Shown here piece by piece: positions 1 to 10,476 of a DNA stretch of 64,000 nucleotides (the first letter of the stretch is position 1; each line of letters begins with the position of its first letter). The notes under the pieces were generated by a model. It made no database searches. It was not told the DNA's origin and worked only from the letters and a program-made list of their open reading frames with translations. Location: positions 124,001 through 188,000 of the forward strand of contig CAVZDP010000001.1 of the NCBI GenBank assembly GCA_963774075.1, read 5' to 3'. Both the position numbers and the translations under genes were made by a program. This DNA is from JBBQNR01 sp963774075. Lineage in GTDB: Bacteria; Actinomycetota; Thermoleophilia; Solirubrobacterales; JBBDJG01.

Positions 1-80
1 AAGCGTGCGGCTGAAGGCCCCTCGAAGGCACTGTCGAACAATGGAGGCCGAGGCACGATAGGACCAATCGGGCACTGAGC
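1..80. other. unassigned leading sequence before fusA
   Basis: No recognisable gene. One plus frame stays open from base 1 to a TGA at 76-78, but its 25 codons do not resemble the C-terminus of S7 or S12, the usual genes before fusA. It is most likely the 3' flank of the preceding transcription unit, because a terminator follows directly. Confidence 0.4.
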
Positions 81-90
81 GCTTAGCGGG

Positions 91-114
91 GAGCCCGGTG
101 GGGCTCTTTTTTTT
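91..114 (+). terminator. rho-independent terminator upstream of fusA
   Basis: GAGCCC, loop GGTG, GGGCTC form a perfect 6-bp stem followed at once by eight T. This is a canonical intrinsic terminator. It implies that fusA is at least partly uncoupled from the gene to its left, or that read-through is attenuated here. Confidence 0.85.
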
Positions 115-141
115 GACTCGCCTCGGACCGCTCACCCTCAA

Positions 142-165
142 CCAAGACTCCTCCCAAGACTCCTC
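142..165 (+). repeat. tandem 12-bp repeat in the fusA leader
   Basis: CCAAGACTCCTC occurs twice in direct succession. The pair is flanked by a further direct repeat, CCTCGGACC, at 121-129 and 172-180. It lies between the terminator and the fusA start, where no Shine-Dalgarno sequence is visible. The C/T-rich units contain CTCC, complementary to a Shine-Dalgarno sequence. Function unknown. Confidence 0.6.
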
Positions 166-187
166 CAACCACCTCGGACCAAACCTG

Positions 188-2287
<2,100 letters not shown>

Positions 2288-2307
2288 GCCCGTGGCCACG
2301 TTCCGGC

Positions 2308-2313
2308 TATATT
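2308..2313 (+). promoter_or_regulatory. possible -10 box before tuf
   Basis: TATATT is an unusually AT-rich hexamer in the 115-base fusA-tuf spacer and fits a -10 element. No convincing -35 is seen. tuf often has its own promoter in bacteria, so this is a weak candidate. Confidence 0.25.
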
Positions 2314-2402
2314 TCTGCGGTTGCGCTGAGAGCCCCGTCGCGGCCGGGCCCTGGTGCCGCCGATTCAGCTTCCCTAACACCGAGCGATGAGGAGCGAGGA
2401 AC

Positions 2403-3590
<1,188 letters not shown>

Positions 3591-3599
3591 CAAATCGAG

Positions 3600-3615
3600 G
3601 CCGCCGCGAGGCGGC
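3600..3615 (+). repeat. hairpin after tuf
   Basis: GCCGCC, GNRA-type loop GCGA, GGCGGC form a perfect 6-bp stem ten bases after the tuf stop. No T-tract follows, so it could be an mRNA-stabilising or weak attenuating hairpin rather than a strong terminator. Confidence 0.45.
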
Positions 3616-3667
3616 TTCGACAGGTAACGGATATGCAAAGAGATACGACGGGGGCGGGGCTCGGTTT

Positions 3668-3730
3668 GGGCTTCGCCCTCAGGCGCGAAAGATAGGAACA
3701 ACGAGAGGCCGCCGTAGGCGATTCACAGGA
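3668..3730 (+). repeat. degenerate family A repeat between tuf and rpsJ
   Basis: A tail-to-head junction of two partial family A units. The tail has a GGGCTTCGCCC hairpin and the block GGCGCGAAAGATA, shared with the copy at 54696. The head, GAGAGGCCGCCGTAGGCGATTCACAGGA, matches the start of the 20383 units. Its last bases, AGGA, also form the rpsJ ribosome-binding site. Assignment is by visual alignment. Confidence 0.5.
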
Positions 3731-3731
3731 A

Positions 3732-4052
3732 ATGGCAACACTCCCCCAAAATAAGATCCGCATCCGACTGAAGGCGTACGACCACGACGCGATCGATCGC
3801 GCCGCGGCCGAAATCGTCGAAACCGCCGAGCGCACTGGTGCCTCGGTGTCGGGTCCCGTGCCGCTGCCGACTGAGAAGAACGTCTACGTCGTGATCCGCA
3901 GCCCGTTCAAGGACAAGGACTCACGCGAGCACTTCGAGATCCGCACGCACAAGCGGCTGATCGACATCCACCAGGCGACGCCCAAGACCGTCGACTCGCT
4001 TCAGCGTCTCGACCACCTACCGGCGGGCGTCGACATCGAGATCCGGTTGTAG
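3732..4052 (+). CDS. rpsJ: 30S ribosomal protein S10
   Basis: First gene of the S10 operon; 106 residues, normal length. S10 is a 3'-domain 30S protein that also acts in transcription antitermination as NusE. The IRIRLKAYDHDAID start, the PLPTEKNVYVVIRSPF loop and the EIRTHKRLIDI segment are diagnostic. ATG 3732 lies two bases after AGGA. The 141-base gap after tuf contains the hairpin and the degenerate repeat described separately, so the S10 operon may have its own promoter or processing site there. Confidence 0.95.
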   Translation: MATLPQNKIRIRLKAYDHDAIDRAAAEIVETAERTGASVSGPVPLPTEKNVYVVIRSPFKDKDSREHFEIRTHKRLIDIHQATPKTVDSLQRLDHLPAGVDIEIRL

Positions 4053-4077
4053 GCGTGACCTCCGAGATCGAGCATTA

Positions 4078-4704
4078 ATGGCGGGAATCATCGGACGAAA
4101 GCTCGGCATGACCCAGATCTTCACCGACGAGGGAGAGCGCATCGCGGTGACGGTGATCCAGGCCGGTCCCTGTCCGGTCACGGCGGTGCGCGACCCCGAT
4201 CGCGACGGCTACCGCGCCATCCAGCTCGCCTACGGCGACACGCGCGAGAAGCTCCTATCGAAGCCGAAGCTCGGGCACCTGAAGAAGGCGGGCGCGCCGC
4301 CGCTTCGAAAGCTCGCTGAGTTTCGCGGCGAGGGCGGCGACGACACGAAGATTGGCGACTCGGTGACCGTGGGCGCCTTCGAGGCCGGTCAACGCATCAA
4401 GGTCACCGCTCGCTCTAAGGGCAAGGGGTTCCAGGGAACGATCCGCCGGCACCGCTTCCATCGCGGCCCGGTCAGCCACGGCTCGCACAACGTCCGCGCG
4501 CCCGGCTCGATCGGCGCCAGCGCGACGCCGTCCCGCGTGTTCAAGGGCATAAAGATGCCCGGCCAGATGGGCAACCGCCAAGTCACGCAACGCGGCCTCG
4601 AGCTCGTGGCGATCGACGGCGAGAAGAACCTGCTGCTGGTGAGGGGAGCCGTCCCGGGCCCGACCGGCGGCCTCGTCGAGGTGCGAAGCGAGGGCGCTCG
4701 ATGA
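4078..4704 (+). CDS. rplC: 50S ribosomal protein L3
   Basis: Early-assembly 23S rRNA binder of 208 residues. Diagnostic segments are the IIGRKLGMTQIF start, the RSKGKGFQGTIRRHRFHRGP loop reaching toward the peptidyl-transferase centre, and PGSIGASATPSRVFKG. The C-terminus VRGAVPGPTGGLVEVR is typical. The start is ATG 4078 with no obvious Shine-Dalgarno sequence; the 25-base spacer to rpsJ suggests coupling. The stop overlaps the rplD start as ATGA. Confidence 0.95.
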   Translation: MAGIIGRKLGMTQIFTDEGERIAVTVIQAGPCPVTAVRDPDRDGYRAIQLAYGDTREKLLSKPKLGHLKKAGAPPLRKLAEFRGEGGDDTKIGDSVTVGAFEAGQRIKVTARSKGKGFQGTIRRHRFHRGPVSHGSHNVRAPGSIGASATPSRVFKGIKMPGQMGNRQVTQRGLELVAIDGEKNLLLVRGAVPGPTGGLVEVRSEGAR

Positions 4705-5342
4705 GCATCACGGCGCCAAAGCTCACCGGCCAGGGAACGGTCGACCTTCCCGAGCGCGTGTTCGGCGAGCGCTTCCACGAAGCCGTCGTCTGGGAGGCTG
4801 CGCGGGCCGAGCAGCTCGCGCGCAGGCGCGGCACGGCCGCGACACGCAGCCGCGGAGAGGTCAGGGGCGGCGGCGCCAAGCCCTGGCGCCAGAAGGGCAC
4901 GGGCCGTGCGCGCATCGGCTCGAACCGCGCCCCGCACTGGACGGGCGGGGGAGTGACCTTCGGGCCGAGCCCGCGCGACTACACGGTGAAGGTGAACCGC
5001 AAGGCGCGTCGCCGCGCGCTGCGCGCGGCGCTCAGCCTGCACGCGGAGCGCGGGAGCATCTCCATCGTCGACGCCGCGTCCTTCGACGAGCCGTCGACCG
5101 CCAAGGCTGCCGACGCTCTCGAGAAGGGCAAGACCGAGCTCCCGGTGCTCGTGCTGCTGGGCGAGGAGGAGGCGGCCTGCGCGAAGTCCTTCCGCAACAT
5201 CGCAGGGGTGAGCGTGCTCGCCGCAGAGGACGCCGGCGTGGCGGACCTGCTGGCTGCGGCGACCGTGGTCGCCTCCGAGGTGGCGCTCGCCGGTCTGGAG
5301 CAGGCGACCGCCGACCTCAAGCGCGGGGAGGGTGTGGGCTGA
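4701..5342 (+). CDS. rplD: 50S ribosomal protein L4
   Basis: L4/L1e family protein of 213 residues that lines the peptide exit tunnel. In E. coli it also represses the S10 operon. The TRSRGEVRGGGAKPWRQKGTGRAR-like loop and the GGGVTFGPSPRDY segment identify it. The start overlaps the rplC stop by four bases, so translation is probably coupled. The C-terminal third is Ala/Glu-rich and more divergent, which is common in this family. Confidence 0.93.
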   Translation: MSITAPKLTGQGTVDLPERVFGERFHEAVVWEAARAEQLARRRGTAATRSRGEVRGGGAKPWRQKGTGRARIGSNRAPHWTGGGVTFGPSPRDYTVKVNRKARRRALRAALSLHAERGSISIVDAASFDEPSTAKAADALEKGKTELPVLVLLGEEEAACAKSFRNIAGVSVLAAEDAGVADLLAAATVVASEVALAGLEQATADLKRGEGVG

Positions 5343-5641
5343 TGGACGCTCATCAAATCGTCATCCGCCCGGTTGTATCCGAGAAGAGCTACGCGCTGAT
5401 AGCGCAGAACAAGTACACGTTTCGCGTGCACCCGGACGCACACAAGACCCAGATCAGGCAGGCTGTGGAGCAGATCTTCGAGGTCACCGTCACCGACGTG
5501 AGGACGATCAAGCTGCGCCCGAAGCCCAAGCGACGCGGCTGGACGTCGGGCCACACGCGCGGCTGGAAGAAGGCGATCGTGGAGCTCGCTCCCGGCGATC
5601 GCATCGACCTCTTCGAGGGCGCCGCGCTCGAGTCGGAGTAA
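5342..5641 (+). CDS. rplW: 50S ribosomal protein L23
   Basis: Exit-tunnel rim protein of 99 residues and docking site for trigger factor and SRP. It shows the IVIRPVVSEKSYALI start and the VRTIKLRPKPKRRGWTSGHT RNA-binding loop. Its ATG shares one base with the rplD TGA stop, indicating tight coupling. rplB follows after four bases. Confidence 0.94.
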   Translation: MDAHQIVIRPVVSEKSYALIAQNKYTFRVHPDAHKTQIRQAVEQIFEVTVTDVRTIKLRPKPKRRGWTSGHTRGWKKAIVELAPGDRIDLFEGAALESE

Positions 5642-5645
5642 TCCA

Positions 5646-6482
5646 ATGCCCGTCAAGAAACACAAGCCCACGTCTCCCGGTCGCCGCTTCGCCACCTGGC
5701 TCGAGCGGTCCGAGGTGACCCGCTCCGAGCCGCAGAAGTCCCTCGTAAAGGGCAAGTCCGGGTCCGGCGGACGCAACTCGCGCGGGCGGGTGACGAGCCG
5801 CCACCGCGGCGGCGGCGCCAAGCGCCGCTATCGCGACGTCGACTTCAAGCGCCGCAAGGATGGCGTGCCGGCCAAGGTGGCCGCGATCGAGTACGACCCC
5901 AACCGCAGCGCTCACATCGCACTGCTGCACTACCTCGACGGCGAGAAGCGCTACATCCTCGCGCCGCAGCGGCTTCAGGTCGGGATGGTCGTGAGCTCGG
6001 GCGAGAAGGCCGAGATTCAGGTCGGCAACACGTTGCCCCTGGCACGCATCCCGACCGGCACGGTCGTGCACAACGTCGAGCTCACGCCCGGCCGCGGCGG
6101 CCAGCTGGGGCGTTCCGCCGGTGCGTCGATCCAGCTCGTCGCAAAGGAGGGAAGGCACGCGACCCTGCGGCTGCCCTCCGGGGAGATGCGAATGGTCCCG
6201 GCCGAAGCGCGCGCGACGATCGGCGCGATCGGCAACGCCGACCACGAGAACGTCACGATCGGCAAGGCCGGTCGAAATCGTCACCGCGGGATTCGCCCGC
6301 AGACGCGCGGTACCGCGATGAACCCCGTCGACCACCCGCACGGTGGAGGCGAGGGCAAGACGACAGCCGGCCGCCATCCGGTCACCCCATGGGGAGTGCC
6401 CACGCTCGGCTACCGCACGCGCAAGAAGAACAAGCCGTCCGGCCGCTTCATCGTGCGAGGACGACGGAGAGGGAAGAGGTAA
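5646..6482 (+). CDS. rplB: 50S ribosomal protein L2
   Basis: Conserved peptidyl-transferase-region protein of 278 residues, the usual size. Signatures are SGGRNSRGRVTSRHRGGGAK, KVAAIEYDPNRSA and the C-terminal block MNPVDHPHGGGEGKTTAGRH, which includes the functionally important His. It starts at ATG 5646, four bases after rplW. The tail is Lys/Arg-rich as usual. Confidence 0.96.
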   Translation: MPVKKHKPTSPGRRFATWLERSEVTRSEPQKSLVKGKSGSGGRNSRGRVTSRHRGGGAKRRYRDVDFKRRKDGVPAKVAAIEYDPNRSAHIALLHYLDGEKRYILAPQRLQVGMVVSSGEKAEIQVGNTLPLARIPTGTVVHNVELTPGRGGQLGRSAGASIQLVAKEGRHATLRLPSGEMRMVPAEARATIGAIGNADHENVTIGKAGRNRHRGIRPQTRGTAMNPVDHPHGGGEGKTTAGRHPVTPWGVPTLGYRTRKKNKPSGRFIVRGRRRGKR

Positions 6483-6485
6483 GGA

Positions 6486-6755
6486 ATGGGTCGTTCCACC
6501 AAGAAGGGACCGTGGGCCGAGGAGCGCTTGATGCAACGCATCCAGCGGATGAACGAAGCCGGTGAGAAGCGAATCATCAACACCTGGTCGCGCGCTTCGA
6601 CCGTCTTCCCCGAGATGGTTGGCCACACGATCGGGGTTCACGACGGGCGCCGCCACGTGCCCGTCTTCGTCACCGAGTCGATGGTCGGTCACAAGCTCGG
6701 GGAGTTCGCTCCCACGCGGACCTTCCGCGGACACTCCGGCGGCGACAGGAGGTAG
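6486..6755 (+). CDS. rpsS: 30S ribosomal protein S19
   Basis: Decoding-head protein of 89 residues that pairs with S13. It has the SRSTKKGPW-like start, TWSRASTVFPEMVGHTIGVH and the HKLGEFAPTRTFRGHSGG C-terminus. It begins three bases after rplB. Confidence 0.96.
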   Translation: MGRSTKKGPWAEERLMQRIQRMNEAGEKRIINTWSRASTVFPEMVGHTIGVHDGRRHVPVFVTESMVGHKLGEFAPTRTFRGHSGGDRR

Positions 6756-6760
6756 CAGCC

Positions 6761-7462
6761 ATGGCGGTGGAGCGCAAGAAGGACGACGAGCCAAAGACCG
6801 GCGGGCAGGCGGCCGGCTCGAAGGGCAAGGCCGGGGCCTCGGACCAGGCCGCGAAGGCCGAGGAGGGCGCAAAGGCCTCCAAGGCCTCGCCCAAGGCACG
6901 CCAGCCAAAGCCCGAGGCCAAGCAGGCTGGCGGCAAGGCGAAGTCCGAAGCCGCGACTCCCGCGCGCCCGCGAGCAGCACGCAAGCCTCGGGCGAGCGCC
7001 AAGAAAGCGCCCGCGACTGCCACGCAGCCATCAGGCGAGGGGGCCGAGCCGTCCAAGCGCGGAGCTCGTCCCCGCCGCCGCGCGACGCCCGCGGCCGAAA
7101 CGCCACGGCGCGCTCCCGAGAGGCCGGTCGTGCGAGCGCAGGCCAAGTACGTCCGCTCCTCCGCGCGCAAGGCGAGGCTCGTAATCGAGCACATCCGCGG
7201 CAAGTCCGTCGTCGAGGCCCAAGCGGTGTTGCGCCACACGCCGCGTGCGGTTGCCCGCGACGTCGAGAAGCTGCTGAAGTCGGCGATCGCCAACGCCGAG
7301 AACAATCACGAGCTGGTGGGCGACGACCTCCGGGTCAAGGAGGTCTACGCAGACGAGGGCCCGACCTTGAAGCGCTTTCGCCCGCGCGCTCAGGGGCGCG
7401 CCACGCGCATCCGGAAGCGCACCAGCCATCTGACTGTAACCCTCACCCCGAAGGAGGACTAG
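6761..7462 (+). CDS. rplV: 50S ribosomal protein L22 with long basic N-terminal extension
   Basis: The L22 core, residues about 124-233, begins RAQAKYVRSSARKARLVIE and contains the tunnel-lining loop and the ATRIRKRTSHLTVTL end. L22 is usually about 110-130 residues; this one is 233. Residues 1-123 are a low-complexity Lys/Ala/Pro/Gly segment, probably disordered. The long form is supported by a strong AGGAGG ribosome site 6761 minus 12 and no equally good site before the core, where a GTG could initiate. The stop TAG overlaps the left end of a family B element. Confidence 0.92.
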   Translation: MAVERKKDDEPKTGGQAAGSKGKAGASDQAAKAEEGAKASKASPKARQPKPEAKQAGGKAKSEAATPARPRAARKPRASAKKAPATATQPSGEGAEPSKRGARPRRRATPAAETPRRAPERPVVRAQAKYVRSSARKARLVIEHIRGKSVVEAQAVLRHTPRAVARDVEKLLKSAIANAENNHELVGDDLRVKEVYADEGPTLKRFRPRAQGRATRIRKRTSHLTVTLTPKED

Positions 7463-7624
7463 TGCCCCATCTCGGAGATCACACCCGTTCTGGCTCGCTG
7501 CAATCCTTCGCGGCTGCTGCGTCCTCGGTCGCTCAAATAGTGCATGACTATTCGGGCTCCCTGCGTCCTTGCCCCGCTCGGCTTTCGCGGCCAGAAGCGG
7601 GCGTGACCCCCGGGATGGGGCACT
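7460..7624 (+). repeat. family B structured element between rplV and rpsC
   Basis: Terminal inverted repeats of about 34 bases pair across the unit: AGTGCCCCATCTCGGAGATC at the left against GGGATGGGGCACT at the right. The centre holds the conserved GCGTCCTCGGTCGC and GGGCTCCCTGCGTCCTTGCC around an apical stem, AATAGT / ACTATT at 7536-7552. The left end coincides with the rplV stop TAG and the right end stops two bases before the rpsC ATG. Related units lie at 16181 and 52671. Confidence 0.8.
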
Positions 7625-7625
7625 G

Positions 7626-8357
7626 ATGGGCCAAAAGGTGCACCCCGAGGGACTTCGCGTCGGCTACATCCATGACTGGAAGTCCAACTGGTTCAACGAG
7701 CGGGACTTCGCCGACTACCTGCACGAGGATCTCGAGATCCGCAAGCACATCGAGAACAAGCTCAGCCACGCCGGACTGTCCTCGATCACGATCCGCAAGG
7801 ACAAGAACGAGGTGACGGTGGACATCCACACCGCTCGCCCGGGGATCGTGATCGGCAAGTCGGGCGCCGAAGTGGACGCGCTGCGCCGCGAGCTGCACAA
7901 GATGACCAGCAAGCAGGTGCGCGTGAACATCCTCGAGGTGAAGCGCCCGGAGCTCGACGCCAAGCTCGTCGCTCAGTCGATCGCCGAGCAGCTCCAGAAC
8001 CGCGTCGCCTTCCGGCGCGCGATGAAGCGCGCGATCACGTCGGCGATGCGCTCCGGCGCGGTCGGCGTGAGGGTGCAGGTCTCCGGCCGGCTCGGCGGCT
8101 CGGAGATGGCCCGCACGGAGTTCTATTCCGAAGGGCGGGTCCCGCTGCACACGCTGCGTGCGGACATCGACTACGGCCTGCACGAGGCGCGCACGACATT
8201 TGGGCGCATTGGCGTCAAGTGCTGGATCAACAAGGGCGAGGTCATGCCCGTCGGCTACGGGCGCCAAGACGGCGAGGCAGTTCCGCCGCCGCCACCACAG
8301 CGCCCACAGCGCCCGCAGGGCGACCGTGGCGGCCGCCGGGGGCAGAGGGGTAGGTAG
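7626..8357 (+). CDS. rpsC: 30S ribosomal protein S3
   Basis: mRNA-entry-tunnel protein of 243 residues with a KH domain; VIGKSGAEVDALRREL is the KH GXXG-type loop. ATG 7626 gives the canonical MGQKVHPEGLRVGYIHDWKS. An upstream in-frame ATG at 7569 is rejected because its codons come from the family B element. The C-terminus is a Pro/Arg/Gly-rich tail from about residue 218, longer than in E. coli. Confidence 0.95.
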   Translation: MGQKVHPEGLRVGYIHDWKSNWFNERDFADYLHEDLEIRKHIENKLSHAGLSSITIRKDKNEVTVDIHTARPGIVIGKSGAEVDALRRELHKMTSKQVRVNILEVKRPELDAKLVAQSIAEQLQNRVAFRRAMKRAITSAMRSGAVGVRVQVSGRLGGSEMARTEFYSEGRVPLHTLRADIDYGLHEARTTFGRIGVKCWINKGEVMPVGYGRQDGEAVPPPPPQRPQRPQGDRGGRRGQRGR

Positions 8358-8362
8358 GCGCC

Positions 8363-8776
8363 ATGCTGATGCCTAAGCGGGTAAAGCACCGCAAGCAGCA
8401 TCGGGGCCGCAGAGCCGGCTACTCGAAGGGCGGCACGACCGTCCAGTTCGGCGAGTACGGCCTGAAGGCCCTCGACGCCGGCTGGATCACGAACCGCCAG
8501 ATCGAGGCCGCGCGTGTCGCGATGACGCGAAAGATCAAGCGTGGGGGAAAGGTCTGGATCAACATCTTTCCCGACAAGCCGGTGACGAAGAAGCCGGCCG
8601 AAACGCGCATGGGCTCGGGCAAGGGATCACCCGAGTCCTGGGTGGCGGTCGTGAAGCCCGGGCGCGTGATGTTCGAGCTCGCCGGTGTGCCCGAGCAGCT
8701 GGCCCGCGAGGCGATGCGCCTGGCCGGCCACAAGTTGCCTATCCGGACCAAGATCGTGCTGCGCGAGGAACAGTAA
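8363..8776 (+). CDS. rplP: 50S ribosomal protein L16
   Basis: A-site-region 50S protein of 137 residues. MLMPKRVKHRKQHRGR, KPVTKKPAETRMGSGKGSPE and the PIRTKIV end are diagnostic. Starts at ATG 8363, with a second in-frame ATG two codons later; MLMPKR is the standard N-terminus. Confidence 0.96.
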   Translation: MLMPKRVKHRKQHRGRRAGYSKGGTTVQFGEYGLKALDAGWITNRQIEAARVAMTRKIKRGGKVWINIFPDKPVTKKPAETRMGSGKGSPESWVAVVKPGRVMFELAGVPEQLAREAMRLAGHKLPIRTKIVLREEQ

Positions 8777-8807
8777 TGGCCGCTTCACGGACAGCTAAAG
8801 GCACGAG

Positions 8808-8827
8808 AGTCGGCCTCGAGGCCGACT
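8808..8827. repeat. perfect 20-bp palindrome between rplP and rpmC
   Basis: AGTCGGCCTCGAGGCCGACT is a perfect dyad of two 10-bp arms; as RNA it would fold with a TCGA loop. It ends ten bases before the rpmC ATG, inside an otherwise unassigned 61-base spacer. It could be an RNA hairpin affecting rpmC translation or mRNA processing. Confidence 0.6.
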
Positions 8828-8837
8828 ACCGGAACAG

Positions 8838-9050
8838 ATGAAGACCAAAGAAGTGAGAAACCTCGACAACGACCAGCTCGTGGACAAGGTGCGCGAGTTC
8901 AGGGCGGAGCTGTTCAACCTCCGCTTCCAGAACTCGACCGGTGAGCTCGAGAACACAGGGCGCCTGACCGAGGCTCGGCGCTCGCTCGCTCGCACGCTCA
9001 CGATCGCGAAAGAGCGGGGGATCGACGTCGACGCCGCCCTGCGGCGTTAG
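8838..9050 (+). CDS. rpmC: 50S ribosomal protein L29
   Basis: Small exit-site protein of 70 residues, two helices. Shows VRNLDNDQLVDKVREFRAELFNLRFQ and ENTGRLTEARRSLARTLTI. It is separated from rplP by 61 bases, which is long for this operon and contains the palindrome at 8808. Starts at ATG 8838. Confidence 0.94.
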   Translation: MKTKEVRNLDNDQLVDKVREFRAELFNLRFQNSTGELENTGRLTEARRSLARTLTIAKERGIDVDAALRR

Positions 9051-9065
9051 GAACCGGAGAGAGCG

Positions 9066-9773
9066 ATGCAGGACGAAGAGAAGCAAGAGCAGCCCGAAGA
9101 GCAGCAGCCCGCAGCCGACGAGGCCGCGCCGGAAGCCCCGGCGGCGGAGGAGGCTGCGGTGGAACAGCCCGCCGGCGAAGAGCCCGCGGCAGAGGAGTCT
9201 GCGGCGGAAGAGCCCGCGGCAGAGGAGCCTGCGGCAGAGGAGCCTGCGGCAGAGGAGCCTGCGGCAGAGGCTCCCGCCAAGCCCCCCGCTGCAGCTCCCG
9301 CCGAGGACGAGGCGGAGCCGCTCACGCCCAAGCAGCAGCGCAAGCTCGCCCGGTCCCGCGCGAATGGAACCGCTGCGCCGACGCGCTCGGCGGACGAGCG
9401 CGCCCGCGAGCGCTCCGAGCGGCGCACCTCCAAGGCCGCGGGACGCACCCGCTGGCGGCGCAAGCAACGCGAGCGCAGCCACGCCGAGCCGTCCCAGCCT
9501 CGTCCACAGAAGGAGCCTGCGGCCAAGGGCGCGCCCAAGGTCAGGCGCGGAGTGGTCGTCTCCAGCAAGCCCGACAAAACCATCACGGTCCGGACCGACG
9601 CCGTTCGCCCGCATCCGCGCTACGGCAAGGTCATCCGAAACACCAACACGCTTCATGCCCACGACGAGAAGAACCAGGCAAACGAGGGCGACGTGGTGCG
9701 GGTCGTCGAGACGCGGCCGCTCTCACGTACCAAGCGCTGGCTGCTGCTCGAGATCGTGGAGAGAGCCCGGTGA
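9066..9773 (+). CDS. rpsQ: 30S ribosomal protein S17 with long bipartite N-terminal extension
   Basis: The S17 OB-fold core is at residues about 157-235 (RRGVVVSSKPDKTITVRTD, HPRYGKVIRNT, RPLSRTKRWLL). S17 is usually about 80-90 residues; this one is 235. Residues 1-84 are a strongly acidic Glu/Ala/Pro tract with AAEEP repeats, and residues 88-160 are basic. The acidic part is encoded by a visible 15-bp DNA repeat. ATG 9066 follows GGAGAGAGCG, a fair ribosome site, so the extension is probably translated. The stop overlaps the rplN GTG by four bases. Confidence 0.9.
   Translation: MQDEEKQEQPEEQQPAADEAAPEAPAAEEAAVEQPAGEEPAAEESAAEEPAAEEPAAEEPAAEEPAAEAPAKPPAAAPAEDEAEPLTPKQQRKLARSRANGTAAPTRSADERARERSERRTSKAAGRTRWRRKQRERSHAEPSQPRPQKEPAAKGAPKVRRGVVVSSKPDKTITVRTDAVRPHPRYGKVIRNTNTLHAHDEKNQANEGDVVRVVETRPLSRTKRWLLLEIVERAR
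9176..9270 (+). repeat. 15-bp tandem coding repeat in rpsQ
   Basis: Near-identical 15-base units such as GCGGCAGAGGAGCCT recur about five to six times in frame, encoding AAEEP pentads. The nearly exact DNA identity of adjacent units suggests recent slippage expansion. Confidence 0.75.
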
Positions 9774-10138
9774 TCCAGGCGGAAAGTCGCATCAAGGTTG
9801 CCGACAACACCGGAGCGCGGGAGATCCTTTGCATACGCGTCAAGGGCGGCTCCCACCGCCGCTACGCGGGCGTCGGCGACGTCATCGTCGGCACGGTGAA
9901 GAGCGCGGCGCCGCAGGGCTCGGTGCGCAAAGGGGAGATCGTGCAGGCCGTAGTCGTACGCACCCGTAAGGAGCTCGGGCGCAAGGACGGCACCTACATC
10001 GCCTTCGACGAGAACGCGGCCGTGCTGATCGACAATGCGAACAACCCTCGCGGCACGCGCATCTTCGGCCCTGTCGCCCGAGAGCTTCGCGAGCGCAACT
10101 ACATGAAGATCGTGTCCCTCGCTCCCGAGGTGCTCTAG
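9770..10138 (+). CDS. rplN: 50S ribosomal protein L14
   Basis: Subunit-interface protein of 122 residues, the usual size. IQAESRIKVADNTGAREILCIRV, GDVIVGTVKSAAP and GTRIFGPVARELRERNYMKI are diagnostic. It starts at GTG 9770, overlapping the rpsQ TGA as GTGA. Confidence 0.96.
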   Translation: MIQAESRIKVADNTGAREILCIRVKGGSHRRYAGVGDVIVGTVKSAAPQGSVRKGEIVQAVVVRTRKELGRKDGTYIAFDENAAVLIDNANNPRGTRIFGPVARELRERNYMKIVSLAPEVL

Positions 10139-10143
10139 TACTA

Positions 10144-10476
10144 GTGGCTACTAGGATCCGCCGCGACGACATCGTGCAGGTGATGGCCGGCAAGGACGCG
10201 GGCAAGACCGGCAAGGTGCTGCGTGTCGACCCGAAGAAGAACCGTCTCTATGTCGAGGGCCTCAACATCGTCAAGCGCCACCAGCGACCGCGCTCGCTCA
10301 AGCAGACGCAGCAGCGCGGCCAGGTCGGAGGGGTGGTCGAGAAAGAGGCTCCGATCCACGTCTCGAACGTGATGCTCGTCGACCCCAAGGACAACACTCC
10401 GACCAGGCTCGGCGTGGACCGCTCGGGAGGCAAGCGCGTGCGCGTGACCAAGCGTTCCGGCACGAGGATCGAGTGA
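10144..10476 (+). CDS. rplX: 50S ribosomal protein L24
   Basis: Assembly-initiator KOW-domain protein of 110 residues. The KOW motif is DDIVQVMAGKDAGKTGKVL at residues about 8-26, followed by NIVKRHQRP. Starts at GTG 10144 inside a small dyad, CTAGTGGCTACTAG (10141-10154), with no clear Shine-Dalgarno sequence, so coupling to rplN five bases upstream is likely. Confidence 0.94.
   Translation: MATRIRRDDIVQVMAGKDAGKTGKVLRVDPKKNRLYVEGLNIVKRHQRPRSLKQTQQRGQVGGVVEKEAPIHVSNVMLVDPKDNTPTRLGVDRSGGKRVRVTKRSGTRIE

Noticed and set aside
7460..7624. Coding extension of rpsC upstream to ATG 7569
   Set aside because: Those codons come from the family B element, and MGQKVHPEG is the universal S3 start at 7626.
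9176..9270. Assembly error creating the S17 acidic repeats
   Set aside because: The repeat stays in frame, leads into an intact S17 core, and similar acidic tails occur on L5 and S5, so it is more likely real.
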